The notes beneath the pieces are model-generated. The model ran no database searches and was not told where the DNA came from. It saw nothing but the letters and a program-made list of their open reading frames with translations. From Legionellales bacterium (GTDB lineage Bacteria; Pseudomonadota; Gammaproteobacteria; Berkiellales; Berkiellaceae), in the NCBI GenBank assembly GCA_947475765.1, contig CANJMM010000009.1, positions 1-54,612 on the forward strand: a stretch of DNA of 54,612 nt. Direction: 5' to 3'. Positions 32,551 through 42,361 of this stretch are shown here, piece after piece. Numbering within the stretch: position 1 is the first letter of the stretch; the number at the start of each line of letters is the position of its first letter. A program made the position numbers and the translations under genes.

Positions 32551-33303
32551 ATGCGTGTATTTCCCCTAAATACCAAAAACCTGTTACTTGCCTCTTCTCT
32601 TACGGTTTGCGCTGCAATGCCTGTTTTCTCTTATGCTTTCCCTGAATTAGATTTAGGGGCGGTTCAGCCTATATTTGGGGTAGATGTGCAACATAGAAAT
32701 ATGGAGTTTCAAGAGGGCTTTGGTGAGAACTTGTGGAAACAAACTTATCCTCAAACCAATTTATATGCTGGGATGCGATTTGGGCGGTATTTTGGTTTTG
32801 TTTTGGGGCATGAGAACAGTAAAACTAGGACTCAAACCGTTAATTTATCGGTAGGGGAAACTTTTTTAGGGGTGCCTATAACTGCACCCGTAGATAATTC
32901 ACAAACATTCAGAGCATCTAGTGATATCAAAGGCACTTATGCGCAATTGATGGGCTATTATCCTATTGGATTTTTGAAATCTACGGAACTTTTTTTAGGC
33001 ATAGGCGCCATCCACAATAAAATAACCTTAGAACAACAACTCTTAGCAATTGATGATGAGCCTCTAACCCCTATCGTTATAGGTCTGACTTATAGGAATT
33101 ATAGTGCAAGCAATACTCGGGCCAAAGTAGAATTGGGGCTTCAAAAAATCATTTGTCATCACTTTGGCTTAAGAGCCGTATTAGGCTGGGAACAGACCTC
33201 TGGCTTTAACAATATCAAACCTGTTCAAGCTCCAGATGCTGACACAAACATAAACTTAAATGATACCTGGACAGTGGGTGCGGGTTTCTTCTGGATTTTT
33301 TAA
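32551..33303 (+). CDS. outer-membrane beta-barrel protein
   Basis: 250 aa. A signal peptide (LLLASSLTVCAAMPVFSYA, cleavage near residue 29) is followed by alternating amphipathic strands with periplasmic turns: TNLYAGMRFGRYFGFVLGHENS, GTYAQLMGYYPIGFLKSTELFLGIGAIHNKI, AKVELGLQKIICHHFGLRAVLGWEQTSG. The protein ends in WTVGAGFFWIF, with a terminal aromatic as recognised by the Bam machinery. About eight strands are likely, like small OmpA/OmpW-type barrels of Legionella and Coxiella. A role in surface integrity or host contact is possible but unassigned. The ribosome site is AAAGGA. It is convergent with the Ala-rich gene, 15 bases apart. Confidence 0.8.
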   Translation: MRVFPLNTKNLLLASSLTVCAAMPVFSYAFPELDLGAVQPIFGVDVQHRNMEFQEGFGENLWKQTYPQTNLYAGMRFGRYFGFVLGHENSKTRTQTVNLSVGETFLGVPITAPVDNSQTFRASSDIKGTYAQLMGYYPIGFLKSTELFLGIGAIHNKITLEQQLLAIDDEPLTPIVIGLTYRNYSASNTRAKVELGLQKIICHHFGLRAVLGWEQTSGFNNIKPVQAPDADTNINLNDTWTVGAGFFWIF

Positions 33304-33318
33304 AAAAACCTACATCCC

Positions 33319-35100
33319 TCACTTTCTCCTCTGGTGAATCGCTGCCTTTTGATCAGCCGAAAATTTTGTAGGATCTTTTAGAGGAGAAGCGGGCTTCTGA
33401 TCCTGAGCAGCAGCTGCCGCCTGGTCAGCTAAAAGCTTAGCAGCCGCCTGATCAGCTTGCGCCTGCTTAACTGCCTCAGCAGCTTTCTCAGCCTCCTTCA
33501 CCCTAGCGTCTTCTAGGGCCTGAGCCTGTTCAGCTGCAAGCCTAGCAGCTTCTGTAGCCTTCTCAGCTACAAGCCTAGCAGCTTCTGCAGCCTCAAGCTC
33601 TTTTTGAGCCCTAGCAGCTGCTTCAGCCAACCTAGCATTTTCTAGATCCCTAGCCGCAGCTTCCGCAGCTTCCGCAGCTTTGCTCGCCTTCTCAGCTGCT
33701 TGAGCTTTAGCTAAATTTTCAGCCCTCTCAGCTCTGGCCTGAGCCTCTTCTGCAAGCTGAGTCTCTTTTGCAGCCTTAGCAGCAGCTTCTTCAGCCTTTT
33801 TATGCCTTGAACGGCGCTTAGCAAGAGCGGCAGCGGCAGCAGCAACAGCAGCGGCAGCAGCAGCAGCAGCAGCAGCAGCATCAGCAGTAGCAGCTAAAGC
33901 ATCAGCAGCAGCAGCAGCAGCACTTGATTCAGCAGAACCTGGAACAGCCGCAGAGGTAGAGTTAGACAAAATAACAGGCTTCCGCTTATTATCTTTTCCT
34001 ATAGGGTTTTTAAGATTTTTTTGAGGTCCAGCAGCGGGTTCTTCCGGAGACTGAGCTGCCGTATTGTTGCCTGCCGTTTTATTTACAGCAGCTGCTTCGG
34101 ATGCTGAGCTTGAATTTGTAAAATTTGCGCCCTGAAATTTTGGTTGAAGTGGATTATTACTGGGGCCAAAAAGAGGCTTGTCGTCCGGGCCAAAAAGAGG
34201 CTTGTCGTCAGGGCCAAAAAAAGGCTTACCGGCTTCTGAACGTGCAGCAGCAGCGGCTTTTTTCTTATCCTGGGCACTTTGATGAGCAGGCTGAATAACA
34301 TCTCTTTGAAAACCCTGTAAGTTTTTCTCCGCTTTTTCACGTGCAGCGGCAGCTTCTCTCTCAGCTTTTAGTTTATCCTGAGCACTTTGATAAGCACTTT
34401 GATGAGCAGGTTGAACAACATCTCTTTGAAAACCCTTTAAGTTTTTCTCCGCTTTTTCATGTGCAGCAGCAGCTTCTCTCTCAGCTTTTCTTTGACTCTT
34501 AATTTTTTGAGCATCCGCACGATTATCCTGTTGCGATACAGGATTTATAGCGCTAGTATTTACAAAGTTTCTTTCCTGAGCATTTTTAAGAAGACTAGAG
34601 TTTCTCAGTACAGGAATAGCACTCTTATTTTGGCGCGCTTGTACAACAATAGCCGCAGCACATGTATCATTTAAGTGCTTTACCACCTGTTCAAGAGTTG
34701 ACGGTGTCCATTGTTCCGCTGGATATTCCAAAGCTAAGGGTTTTTGAGCGAGACTGCTGTTAAATTCTTCACGAGTCATTCCTGTGGCATTCAACAAATC
34801 CCCCTCTATCACTGGAATAATACCATATTCAGCTAATATACTACCTGTGTTAAGATTAGGTTCGGCTAAAACCTCAGCAACCTCATTAAGATCAACACCA
34901 CCACCAACAACCGGTTGAAATACTGCTTGTGTAGGATTATTACCAGATCCTGAAAGCCAATTTGCCAGCGCAGCAGCAGCAAGGGTCCCCACCCCGGTTA
35001 GCGTAGCTATCCCTAATTTACCTAATGCTAGCATTTGTGCAGCGCTCAGCCCTGCAGAACCTGCTATTATTAATGCTGATGCTGATACTGGGTCCGTCAT
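33319..35100 (-). CDS. alanine-rich, repeat-containing coiled-coil protein, candidate effector
   Basis: 593 aa, unrecognised. Residues 5-50 are a hydrophobic Ala/Gly/Leu stretch (membrane-active?). At about 200-280 there is a duplicated block of about 35-40 residues (KAEREAAAAxEKAEKNL then GFQRDVxQPAHQSA). Next are three 8-residue KPLFGPDD units encoded by a 24-bp repeat (34163-34229), a poly-Ala run from GCT/GCA triplets (about 33824-33925), a basic cluster KRRSRHKK, and about 150 residues of Ala/Glu/Lys heptad-like coiled coil. Low complexity and repeat expansion suggest fast evolution. The basic cluster resembles an NLS. It could be a structural or nucleoid protein, but its neighbours fit a host-interaction protein. 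There is no secretion signal of a known type. Confidence 0.65.
   Translation of the reverse strand: MTDPVSASALIIAGSAGLSAAQMLALGKLGIATLTGVGTLAAAALANWLSGSGNNPTQAVFQPVVGGGVDLNEVAEVLAEPNLNTGSILAEYGIIPVIEGDLLNATGMTREEFNSSLAQKPLALEYPAEQWTPSTLEQVVKHLNDTCAAAIVVQARQNKSAIPVLRNSSLLKNAQERNFVNTSAINPVSQQDNRADAQKIKSQRKAEREAAAAHEKAEKNLKGFQRDVVQPAHQSAYQSAQDKLKAEREAAAAREKAEKNLQGFQRDVIQPAHQSAQDKKKAAAAARSEAGKPFFGPDDKPLFGPDDKPLFGPSNNPLQPKFQGANFTNSSSASEAAAVNKTAGNNTAAQSPEEPAAGPQKNLKNPIGKDNKRKPVILSNSTSAAVPGSAESSAAAAAADALAATADAAAAAAAAAAAVAAAAAALAKRRSRHKKAEEAAAKAAKETQLAEEAQARAERAENLAKAQAAEKASKAAEAAEAAARDLENARLAEAAARAQKELEAAEAARLVAEKATEAARLAAEQAQALEDARVKEAEKAAEAVKQAQADQAAAKLLADQAAAAAQDQKPASPLKDPTKFSADQKAAIHQRRK
33824..33925. 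repeat. trinucleotide (AGC/GCT) microsatellite within the Ala-rich gene
   Basis: A run of about 100 bases, mostly AGC/GCA/GGC triplets on the plus strand, encodes the poly-Ala tract. Length changes would stay in frame. Confidence 0.8.
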
Positions 35101-35330
35101 AAAAACCTCACATTTTAATTTGCATATACATTGTTTCTTAGGTTAGATAAAAAATTTCAATACTTATAACTTATATTTATAGTCTAAAACAAACACAATA
35201 AATCAATCAAGCTATTTTTTATTATTCTTTCTAACATATTTCCTACCATTATTTTGCTGGGAGTGTTATATTTTTAGATATAGCAAATTAAATAAAAAAT
35301 GTTCAATGTAATTATTTTCAGGAGGTATTT

Positions 35331-35915
35331 ATGGCAGACTCAGGTAATGCAGGCAACCAAGAAAATGAATATGAACGTGCGCAAAGAGAAAACCCTTTCA
35401 CTTTTGGTCTTGCTCTTTTTCTCCTCAAGCTTAGAACTGCTGTTCAAAATCGTTTGTCTCCTGTCGTGACTACTCCTGAGGAACAAGTCGAAGCGCAAAG
35501 AATAATGGCAGCCGGGGGCCTTACGGCAAAAAACATGCCTGATGTGAATGCACTAGCGGCTAAGCGCGGCCTTAAAAGAAAAGCCGAAGACGACGCTCCA
35601 GGTAAAAACGAAGCAGAAAGAAAAGACGCTGCAGATCAAGATCACCAAATGGGTGTTGCTCAAGGAGCACAAGCAGATGCAGATGCCCCCATGCGTGAAA
35701 TAATTAAAGTTAAACGAAAAAATCCGCAAGCAGCAGCATTGGGTAAAGGTTTTAAATCACACATAGTATCAATAGCTATACAAGAAGAGGGAGAAACAAC
35801 AACAGTATGGGAAAATCTAACTCATAAGAAAACGGAAAACAGCAAACAGGGTCCCGGTAATAAGCCAAATGAGCCAAATGAGCCAAATGCAAAGAAACCA
35901 AAAACACGTAAATAA
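35331..35915 (+). CDS. small basic-tailed protein, candidate nuclear-targeted effector
   Basis: 194 aa, unrecognised. A perfect AGGAGG ribosome site lies 7 bases before the ATG. The N-terminal third has one short amphipathic or hydrophobic stretch (FTFGLALFLLKLRTAV). The middle contains KRGLKRKAEDD, a strong monopartite NLS-like cluster, and the end (NEPNEPNAKKPKTRK) is basic, with Asn-Glu-Pro repeats from a 9-bp DNA repeat. The body is disordered and charged. Similar Lys-Pro-Lys ends occur on the ankyrin proteins of this window. There is no signal peptide. A strong bidirectional terminator follows. Confidence 0.65.
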   Translation: MADSGNAGNQENEYERAQRENPFTFGLALFLLKLRTAVQNRLSPVVTTPEEQVEAQRIMAAGGLTAKNMPDVNALAAKRGLKRKAEDDAPGKNEAERKDAADQDHQMGVAQGAQADADAPMREIIKVKRKNPQAAALGKGFKSHIVSIAIQEEGETTTVWENLTHKKTENSKQGPGNKPNEPNEPNAKKPKTRK

Positions 35916-35938
35916 ATTCAAAAAATAAAAAAGATTAC

Positions 35939-35974
35939 GCCGCTATAATATATTATTTATAGCGGCATTTTTTT
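35939..35974. terminator. bidirectional intrinsic terminator
   Basis: A perfect 10-bp stem GCCGCTATAA/TTATAGCGGC (35939-35948 and 35957-35966) with an 8-base loop is followed by ATTTTTTT on the plus strand. An A-rich run precedes it, which reads as T-rich on the minus strand. It sits between the convergent basic-tailed gene and the desaturase gene. Confidence 0.85.
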
Positions 35975-35994
35975 AGCCGAGGGTAAATACTAAC

Positions 35995-37188
35995 TTAACA
36001 GTATTCTGAAGAAGGTTTTAAAGTATAACTCTGTAAATAAACAGAGAATTCTTTAAGTGCTTGAATGTTGCTATTTTCTGCTTCTTTACACCAATGATGC
36101 AAAGCTTCAATAAGATCTTTACTGCTGGCATGGGTTTGCCCCCAAATTTGCACTAATTTATCACGCAACTCCACCACTCTATTTAAAGCACTGTGCTGAT
36201 GCATCACCTGAGACAAGTGTTCATAATGCGCCGTATCTACTAATAATTTATCTCGAATTAACGCCGTTTTAGCTGCCTGCCAAGCGCTGGAATCTAAACC
36301 CAGTTCAGTTGCCACCAATTTTTGTTTGGCTTGCTGAAAAATAGGGAGTAATACCGCTTGTGTATATTGCGACAAGACTTGAAAACGGTTATAAAAAACA
36401 GCCGTTACGGTATCTGCATCGAGGGATTTCCCGGGAATGATTTTTTCTTGTGGCGAAATACGTTTGACTTTGGCTAATCCCAATAAACTTAATATTGAAA
36501 TATATCCCCAGCCAATATCAAATTCCCAAGGCTTAATGGAAAATTTTGCCGAGGTTGGGTACGTATGATGATTATTATGTAATTCTTCGCCACCAATCAA
36601 AATACCAACTGGTGATAAATTGGTTGAGGCATCTTCGCATTCAAAATTGCGATAGCCCCAATAATGACCCAAACCGTTCACAACGCCTGCCGCAAAAAAC
36701 GGGATCCAGCACATTTGAATGGCCCAAATGGCAATGCCTGGAACGCCAAATAAAATCAAATTAATCACCATCATGATTTTTAAGCCGGCTTGGCTTTGGG
36801 TATAAACCCGATTTTCTAGCCAATCGTTTGGTGTGCCTTTGCCATAACGATCGATGGTTTCTTGATTTTTGGCTTCTTTACGATAGAGCTCGGCACCTTG
36901 CCAAAGTACTTTTTTAATGCCGAATATAACAGGGGAATGGGGATCTTCTGCCGTTTCACACTTCGCATGATGTTTACGATGAATGGCTGTCCACGCGCGC
37001 GTAGATTGTCCTGTTGTTAACCATAACCATAATCTAAAAAAATGTGACACAATAGGATGCACATCAAGCGCACGATGTGCCGAACAACGATGTAAATAAA
37101 TGGTCACCGCTAAAATGGTGATGTGGGTCAAACCCAAGGTGACGACAATATAACCCCACCAAGGTAGGGGGACAAAACCATAAAACAT
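35995..37188 (-). CDS. fatty acid desaturase (acyl-CoA delta-9 type)
   Basis: 397 aa. It has membrane spans at about residues 11-30, 50-60 and 138-172, with the three His boxes of membrane di-iron desaturases: HRCSAH (33-38), HRKHH (70-74) and HNNHH (204-208), in typical spacing. The desaturase core ends near residue 250. The remaining 150 residues are helical and soluble with no clear motif, longer than in many relatives. The enzyme inserts a cis double bond into saturated acyl chains and needs an electron donor not encoded next to it. It is a single gene with its own terminator, and it diverges from the ABC genes. Confidence 0.9.
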   Translation of the reverse strand: MFYGFVPLPWWGYIVVTLGLTHITILAVTIYLHRCSAHRALDVHPIVSHFFRLWLWLTTGQSTRAWTAIHRKHHAKCETAEDPHSPVIFGIKKVLWQGAELYRKEAKNQETIDRYGKGTPNDWLENRVYTQSQAGLKIMMVINLILFGVPGIAIWAIQMCWIPFFAAGVVNGLGHYWGYRNFECEDASTNLSPVGILIGGEELHNNHHTYPTSAKFSIKPWEFDIGWGYISILSLLGLAKVKRISPQEKIIPGKSLDADTVTAVFYNRFQVLSQYTQAVLLPIFQQAKQKLVATELGLDSSAWQAAKTALIRDKLLVDTAHYEHLSQVMHQHSALNRVVELRDKLVQIWGQTHASSKDLIEALHHWCKEAENSNIQALKEFSVYLQSYTLKPSSEYC

Positions 37189-37306
37189 AAAGCCTCCAAT
37201 AATATTTTACTTTTCTAACTAAATTTTAATTCCCGTTAACCTATTGCTTTTTCTGTTGCATATTATAGGCTGAATAGGTAGAAGAAGATATGGACATAAG
37301 GCAAAT

Positions 37307-38062
37307 ATGGAAGAAACTCAACTTATAGTTAGTAATTTAACCCTTTCCCCTGCTCCCCTGGCGCCTAACTTATTCAACCGATTTTCACTGAGCCTTCGGC
37401 CAGGCGACATTTTAGGGGTATTAGGCAGCAATGGCGTAGGCAAAACCACCTTACTAAAATGCTTATCTGGGTGCTTAACCCCACAAGCGGGTACCCTAGA
37501 ACTCATGGGCAAATCGCTTTATGCTTGCGTAGACCTTAAAAAACACATTGGATTCTTGCCCGATACGGTGCCGCTTATTCCGTATTTTACGGTACAAGAA
37601 AATTTAAACTGGATGGCAAAGTGTCGAGGCCTTAGTCATACTGAAGCCCAAAAAGCCATTGATTATGTCAGCGAAAGGGTGGGCATTGTGAATTGGTTGC
37701 CCATTTTGGCCAAACATTTATCTTTAGGGCAACGCAAGTTACTGGGCATTGCCGGGACCTTAATTCATCAACCTAAACTGACTATTTTAGATGAGCCTTT
37801 AAATGATCTAGACACGCAAGTCCGTGAGCGGGTGTTAACGATTTTACAAACCCTTGGACAATATAGCATCGTTATTTTTACCTCACACTATCATCGTGAT
37901 TTAGCGACTATCGCGAATAAAATTTTATTATTAGAAAAAGGACAATCGAGTTGGGTGCTGAATAAACCTGCCTATTCTGCGCCTATTACGGCAGCAGAAC
38001 CCAAAGCCCCTATACGACGTGTCCGTAAAAATAAAAAAATCTTAACGGAAAAAATGGTATGA
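37307..38062 (+). CDS. ABC transporter ATP-binding protein (GldA/CcmA-like)
   Basis: 251 aa. Walker A GSNGVGKTT (40-48), Q-loop region IGFLPDTVPLIPYFTVQENL, signature LSLGQRKLLGIAG (138-150), Walker B LTILDEPLNDLD and the His-switch TSHYH are all present. The C-terminal 30 residues are basic (IRRVRKNKK). The gene overlaps the permease gene by 4 bases. With the permease and the following ABC-auxiliary protein it matches the three-gene GldA-GldF-GldG-like systems found in many proteobacteria that do not glide; the substrate is unknown. Confidence 0.9.
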   Translation: MEETQLIVSNLTLSPAPLAPNLFNRFSLSLRPGDILGVLGSNGVGKTTLLKCLSGCLTPQAGTLELMGKSLYACVDLKKHIGFLPDTVPLIPYFTVQENLNWMAKCRGLSHTEAQKAIDYVSERVGIVNWLPILAKHLSLGQRKLLGIAGTLIHQPKLTILDEPLNDLDTQVRERVLTILQTLGQYSIVIFTSHYHRDLATIANKILLLEKGQSSWVLNKPAYSAPITAAEPKAPIRRVRKNKKILTEKMV

Positions 38063-38791
38063 CATTACTTTTATGGTCCCATACTTTAAAACAATTACAC
38101 TTAAGTCAGGCTGCTTGGTGGTTGGCTATTATTGGCCTCATTGTTTTGGGCAGTATTGATTATAAATTAATTCAAGATTATTTAAGTTTGCTCAGCAATG
38201 GCCTTATCTCTGGCCACACCACCCACATGGGCATCACCGATGATATCGTCAGACCCCTCATGGGGTATAGCCTTATTTATTTTGTCTTGGCTATTCCCTT
38301 AGTTTGCTTGCAAATTTTAGGGTTTGACAAACAAATGGGATTCACCCAATTTTTACAAACTTGCCCCATTCAGCCTAAAGACTGGATAATAGGTAAATAT
38401 TTAGGGGCTTTGACTTATTTATGCTTACTTCAATCGCTTTTTGCGATGATGACCTTGATTTTACTCAAAGGCAATCATTTAGACATGGGCTTATTTTGGT
38501 CCGACCAACTTGCCTTATTCTTGATTAATATGAGTTTATTGGCCTTAGGTTTTTTAATCGGCAGTCTTTTTGGCAATCCGACTTTAGCAGCTGCTGTGAA
38601 TTTAATTTCAAATTTGGCTTTATTTATGCTGCAATGGTTTTCGCCTGCCTTAGCCGATTTTTCCTTAAGTCAACATACTTTTGGGTTATTGCATGGCCAA
38701 TGTAATACCGTCGATATTGGCTTTTTTATGTTGATGACTTTTTTGGCCCTTCACTTTTCCATTAAGCTCAATCATTTGGAGAAAGCGCCTC

Positions 38792-38799
<8 letters not shown>
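38059..38799 (+). CDS. ABC-2-type permease subunit (GldF-like)
   Basis: 246 aa with six hydrophobic spans: AAWWLAIIGLIVLGSID, YSLIYFVLAIPLVCLQIL, YLCLLQSLFAMMTLIL, LALFLINMSLLALGFLIGSLFG, AAVNLISNLALFMLQWF, and VDIGFFMLMTFLALHF. An FLQTCPIQPKDWIIGKYLGAL loop resembles the coupling region of ABC-2 permeases. The ATG overlaps the ATPase stop (ATGA), and the end overlaps the next gene by 8 bases, so the three are translationally coupled. Confidence 0.85.
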
Positions 38800-40830
<2,031 letters not shown>

Positions 40831-40852
40831 TTAGCCTTATCTATTTTTTATT

Positions 40853-41914
40853 TTATATTTTATTATATTTAAACGCTTGGACCGTCTGAACAAAAGCCTC
40901 GACATGCTCTACCGGCACATCTGGTAAAATACCATGACCTAAATTCATAATGTGTCCTGGCGTGGGTCCGTGTTGATGAATAATACCAAGCGTTTCTTGT
41001 TCAATGATTTTAGGCTCGGCATAAAGCATCATGGGGTCTAAATTGCCTTGCAAGGCAATGTTATGCCCTACCAGCGCTCTGGCTTGCTGAATGTCTATGG
41101 TCCAATCTAAGCCTATTCCCGTACACCCTGTCTTGGCTAAAATATTCAGCCATTGACTGCCTTGTTTGGTAAATAAAATAATGGGAAAATTAGGGTATTT
41201 TTCACGAATACCCGACATGATTTTTACCATGGGATCTAATGAATGCAAAAGATATCTAGGCGTATCTAAAATCCCCCCCCAGGTATCAAAAATCATCACG
41301 CAATCGGCGCCTGCTTCTATTTGGCCCAGCAAATAAGCAATACTCGCTTTTGCTAATTTATCTAATAAAAGCGAAACGCTTTTGGGATCTTGATATAACC
41401 AAGATTTGGTTATTTTAAAGCCGGAGCTTAAGCCCCCCTTGCCTTCTATCATGTAGCTTGCAACGGTAAAAGGGCTGCCACAAAAACCAATTAAAGGCGT
41501 ATGACGGGGCGTTAGTTGCCTTTTAGCTAATTTAATGGCTTCAAAGACATAGCTCAATTTTTCTTGTATCAAATCTGGGTCAATATCTAAATTATCAATT
41601 GCTTGGATATTTCGAATAGGCTCAGGAAAACGTGGCCCCTCTCCTTCTTGAAAAGTCAACGGCATGCCCATGGCATTAGGCACGGTTAAAATATCTGAAA
41701 AAATAATGGCTGCGTCTAAATTAAAACGACGTATAGGCTGTAAAGTCACTTCACAAGCTAACTCAGGATTTTGACATAAAGCCAAAAAATGCTTAGCTTT
41801 TGCACGAATGGCCCTATACTCAGGTAAATATCGCCCTGCCTGGCGCATAAACCAAATAGGCGGCCTGTCGAGGGGCTCACCCGCTAATGCTTTAAGAAAT
41901 CGAGTGGTGTTCAT
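40853..41914 (-). CDS. hemE: uroporphyrinogen decarboxylase
   Basis: 353 aa from ATG 41914, the same length as the E. coli enzyme. A TTG at 41950 is in frame but adds an unneeded 12 residues. It decarboxylates the four acetates of uroporphyrinogen III in heme synthesis. Motifs: PPIWFMRQAGRYLPEYRAIR near the N-terminus, AIIFSDILTVPNAMGMPLTF, PLIGFCGSPFTVASYMIEG, CVMIFDTWGG, and LGHGILPDVPVEHVEAFV. In Pseudomonas gltBD lies between damX and hemE; here that place holds an ankyrin gene and repeats. The upstream region is a 447-base repeat-rich spacer. Confidence 0.96.
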   Translation of the reverse strand: MNTTRFLKALAGEPLDRPPIWFMRQAGRYLPEYRAIRAKAKHFLALCQNPELACEVTLQPIRRFNLDAAIIFSDILTVPNAMGMPLTFQEGEGPRFPEPIRNIQAIDNLDIDPDLIQEKLSYVFEAIKLAKRQLTPRHTPLIGFCGSPFTVASYMIEGKGGLSSGFKITKSWLYQDPKSVSLLLDKLAKASIAYLLGQIEAGADCVMIFDTWGGILDTPRYLLHSLDPMVKIMSGIREKYPNFPIILFTKQGSQWLNILAKTGCTGIGLDWTIDIQQARALVGHNIALQGNLDPMMLYAEPKIIEQETLGIIHQHGPTPGHIMNLGHGILPDVPVEHVEAFVQTVQAFKYNKI

Positions 41915-41975
41915 AGCAAAGATTGTACTCAAAGTGGCTTCAGAAACCAATTGTCTTGTCTAAAAATTAAAAAGT

Positions 41976-42027
41976 AACTTATAAAATCAATTTATAAGAT
42001 TAATTTATAAGATTAACTTATAATTAG
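41976..42027. repeat. 13-bp tandem repeat x4 upstream of hemE
   Basis: AATTTATAAGATT occurs exactly at 41989-42001 and 42002-42014, flanked by related copies at 41976-41988 (AACTTATAAAATC) and 42015-42027 (AACTTATAATTAG). It ends about 60 bases upstream of the hemE ATG in the sense of transcription and may contain or modify its promoter. Confidence 0.85.
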
Positions 42028-42030
42028 CGA

Positions 42031-42255
42031 TTTTATCCCTTCTACCGTAACGACGCGTAGCGGAGTGGTAACGGGAGAAGGTGGCCTGAAAGGCCGGATG
42101 AGGGAAAAAAAGGATTTTTAATACCTGGATTGCTTCAGCTCAGCGCTGGAAGCGCTGACTTCGCAACGACTAAATTAACATCATCTCTATTATTAGAAAT
42201 TATTTTTTTCTGAAAAATGAGGGAGCGGTCAGGCTTCACGGTAGAAGGGATAAAA
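42031..42255. mobile_element. MITE-like element with 18-bp terminal inverted repeats
   Basis: TTTTATCCCTTCTACCGT (42031-42048) is exactly inverted at 42238-42255, bounding 225 bp. Pairing with a few mismatches or a small bulge extends about 10 bases outward. Inside are a GGTGGCCTGAAAGGCCGG hairpin, GCTCAGCGCTGGAAGCGCTGA, and no open frame. No clear target duplication is seen. The GC-rich core differs from its surroundings. Confidence 0.6.
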
Positions 42256-42331
42256 CCGCCAATTTATCATTTAAGCTTAACGCCTAAGAGATAAAACCCC
42301 CAATTATAATTTATAAGCTTGACGCCTATGG
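42251..42331. repeat. 41-bp imperfect tandem duplication
   Basis: TAAAACCGCCAATTTAT...AAGCTTAACGCCTA at 42251 is repeated at 42292 as TAAAACCCCCAATTATA...AAGCTTGACGCCTA. The first copy begins at the right end of the MITE-like element. Confidence 0.75.
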
Positions 42332-42356
42332 GTCTCTGTGCTGGCCCAGCTATCAA
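42331..42356. repeat. partial copy of the 21.5-kb GC-rich inverted-repeat element
   Basis: Matches 21554-21579 at 23 of 26 positions (core GGCCCAGC-x-ATCAA). It lies 5 bases past the stop of the third ankyrin gene; the parent element likewise follows the stop of ankyrin copy 2. Confidence 0.65.
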
Positions 42357-42361
42357 CATTA

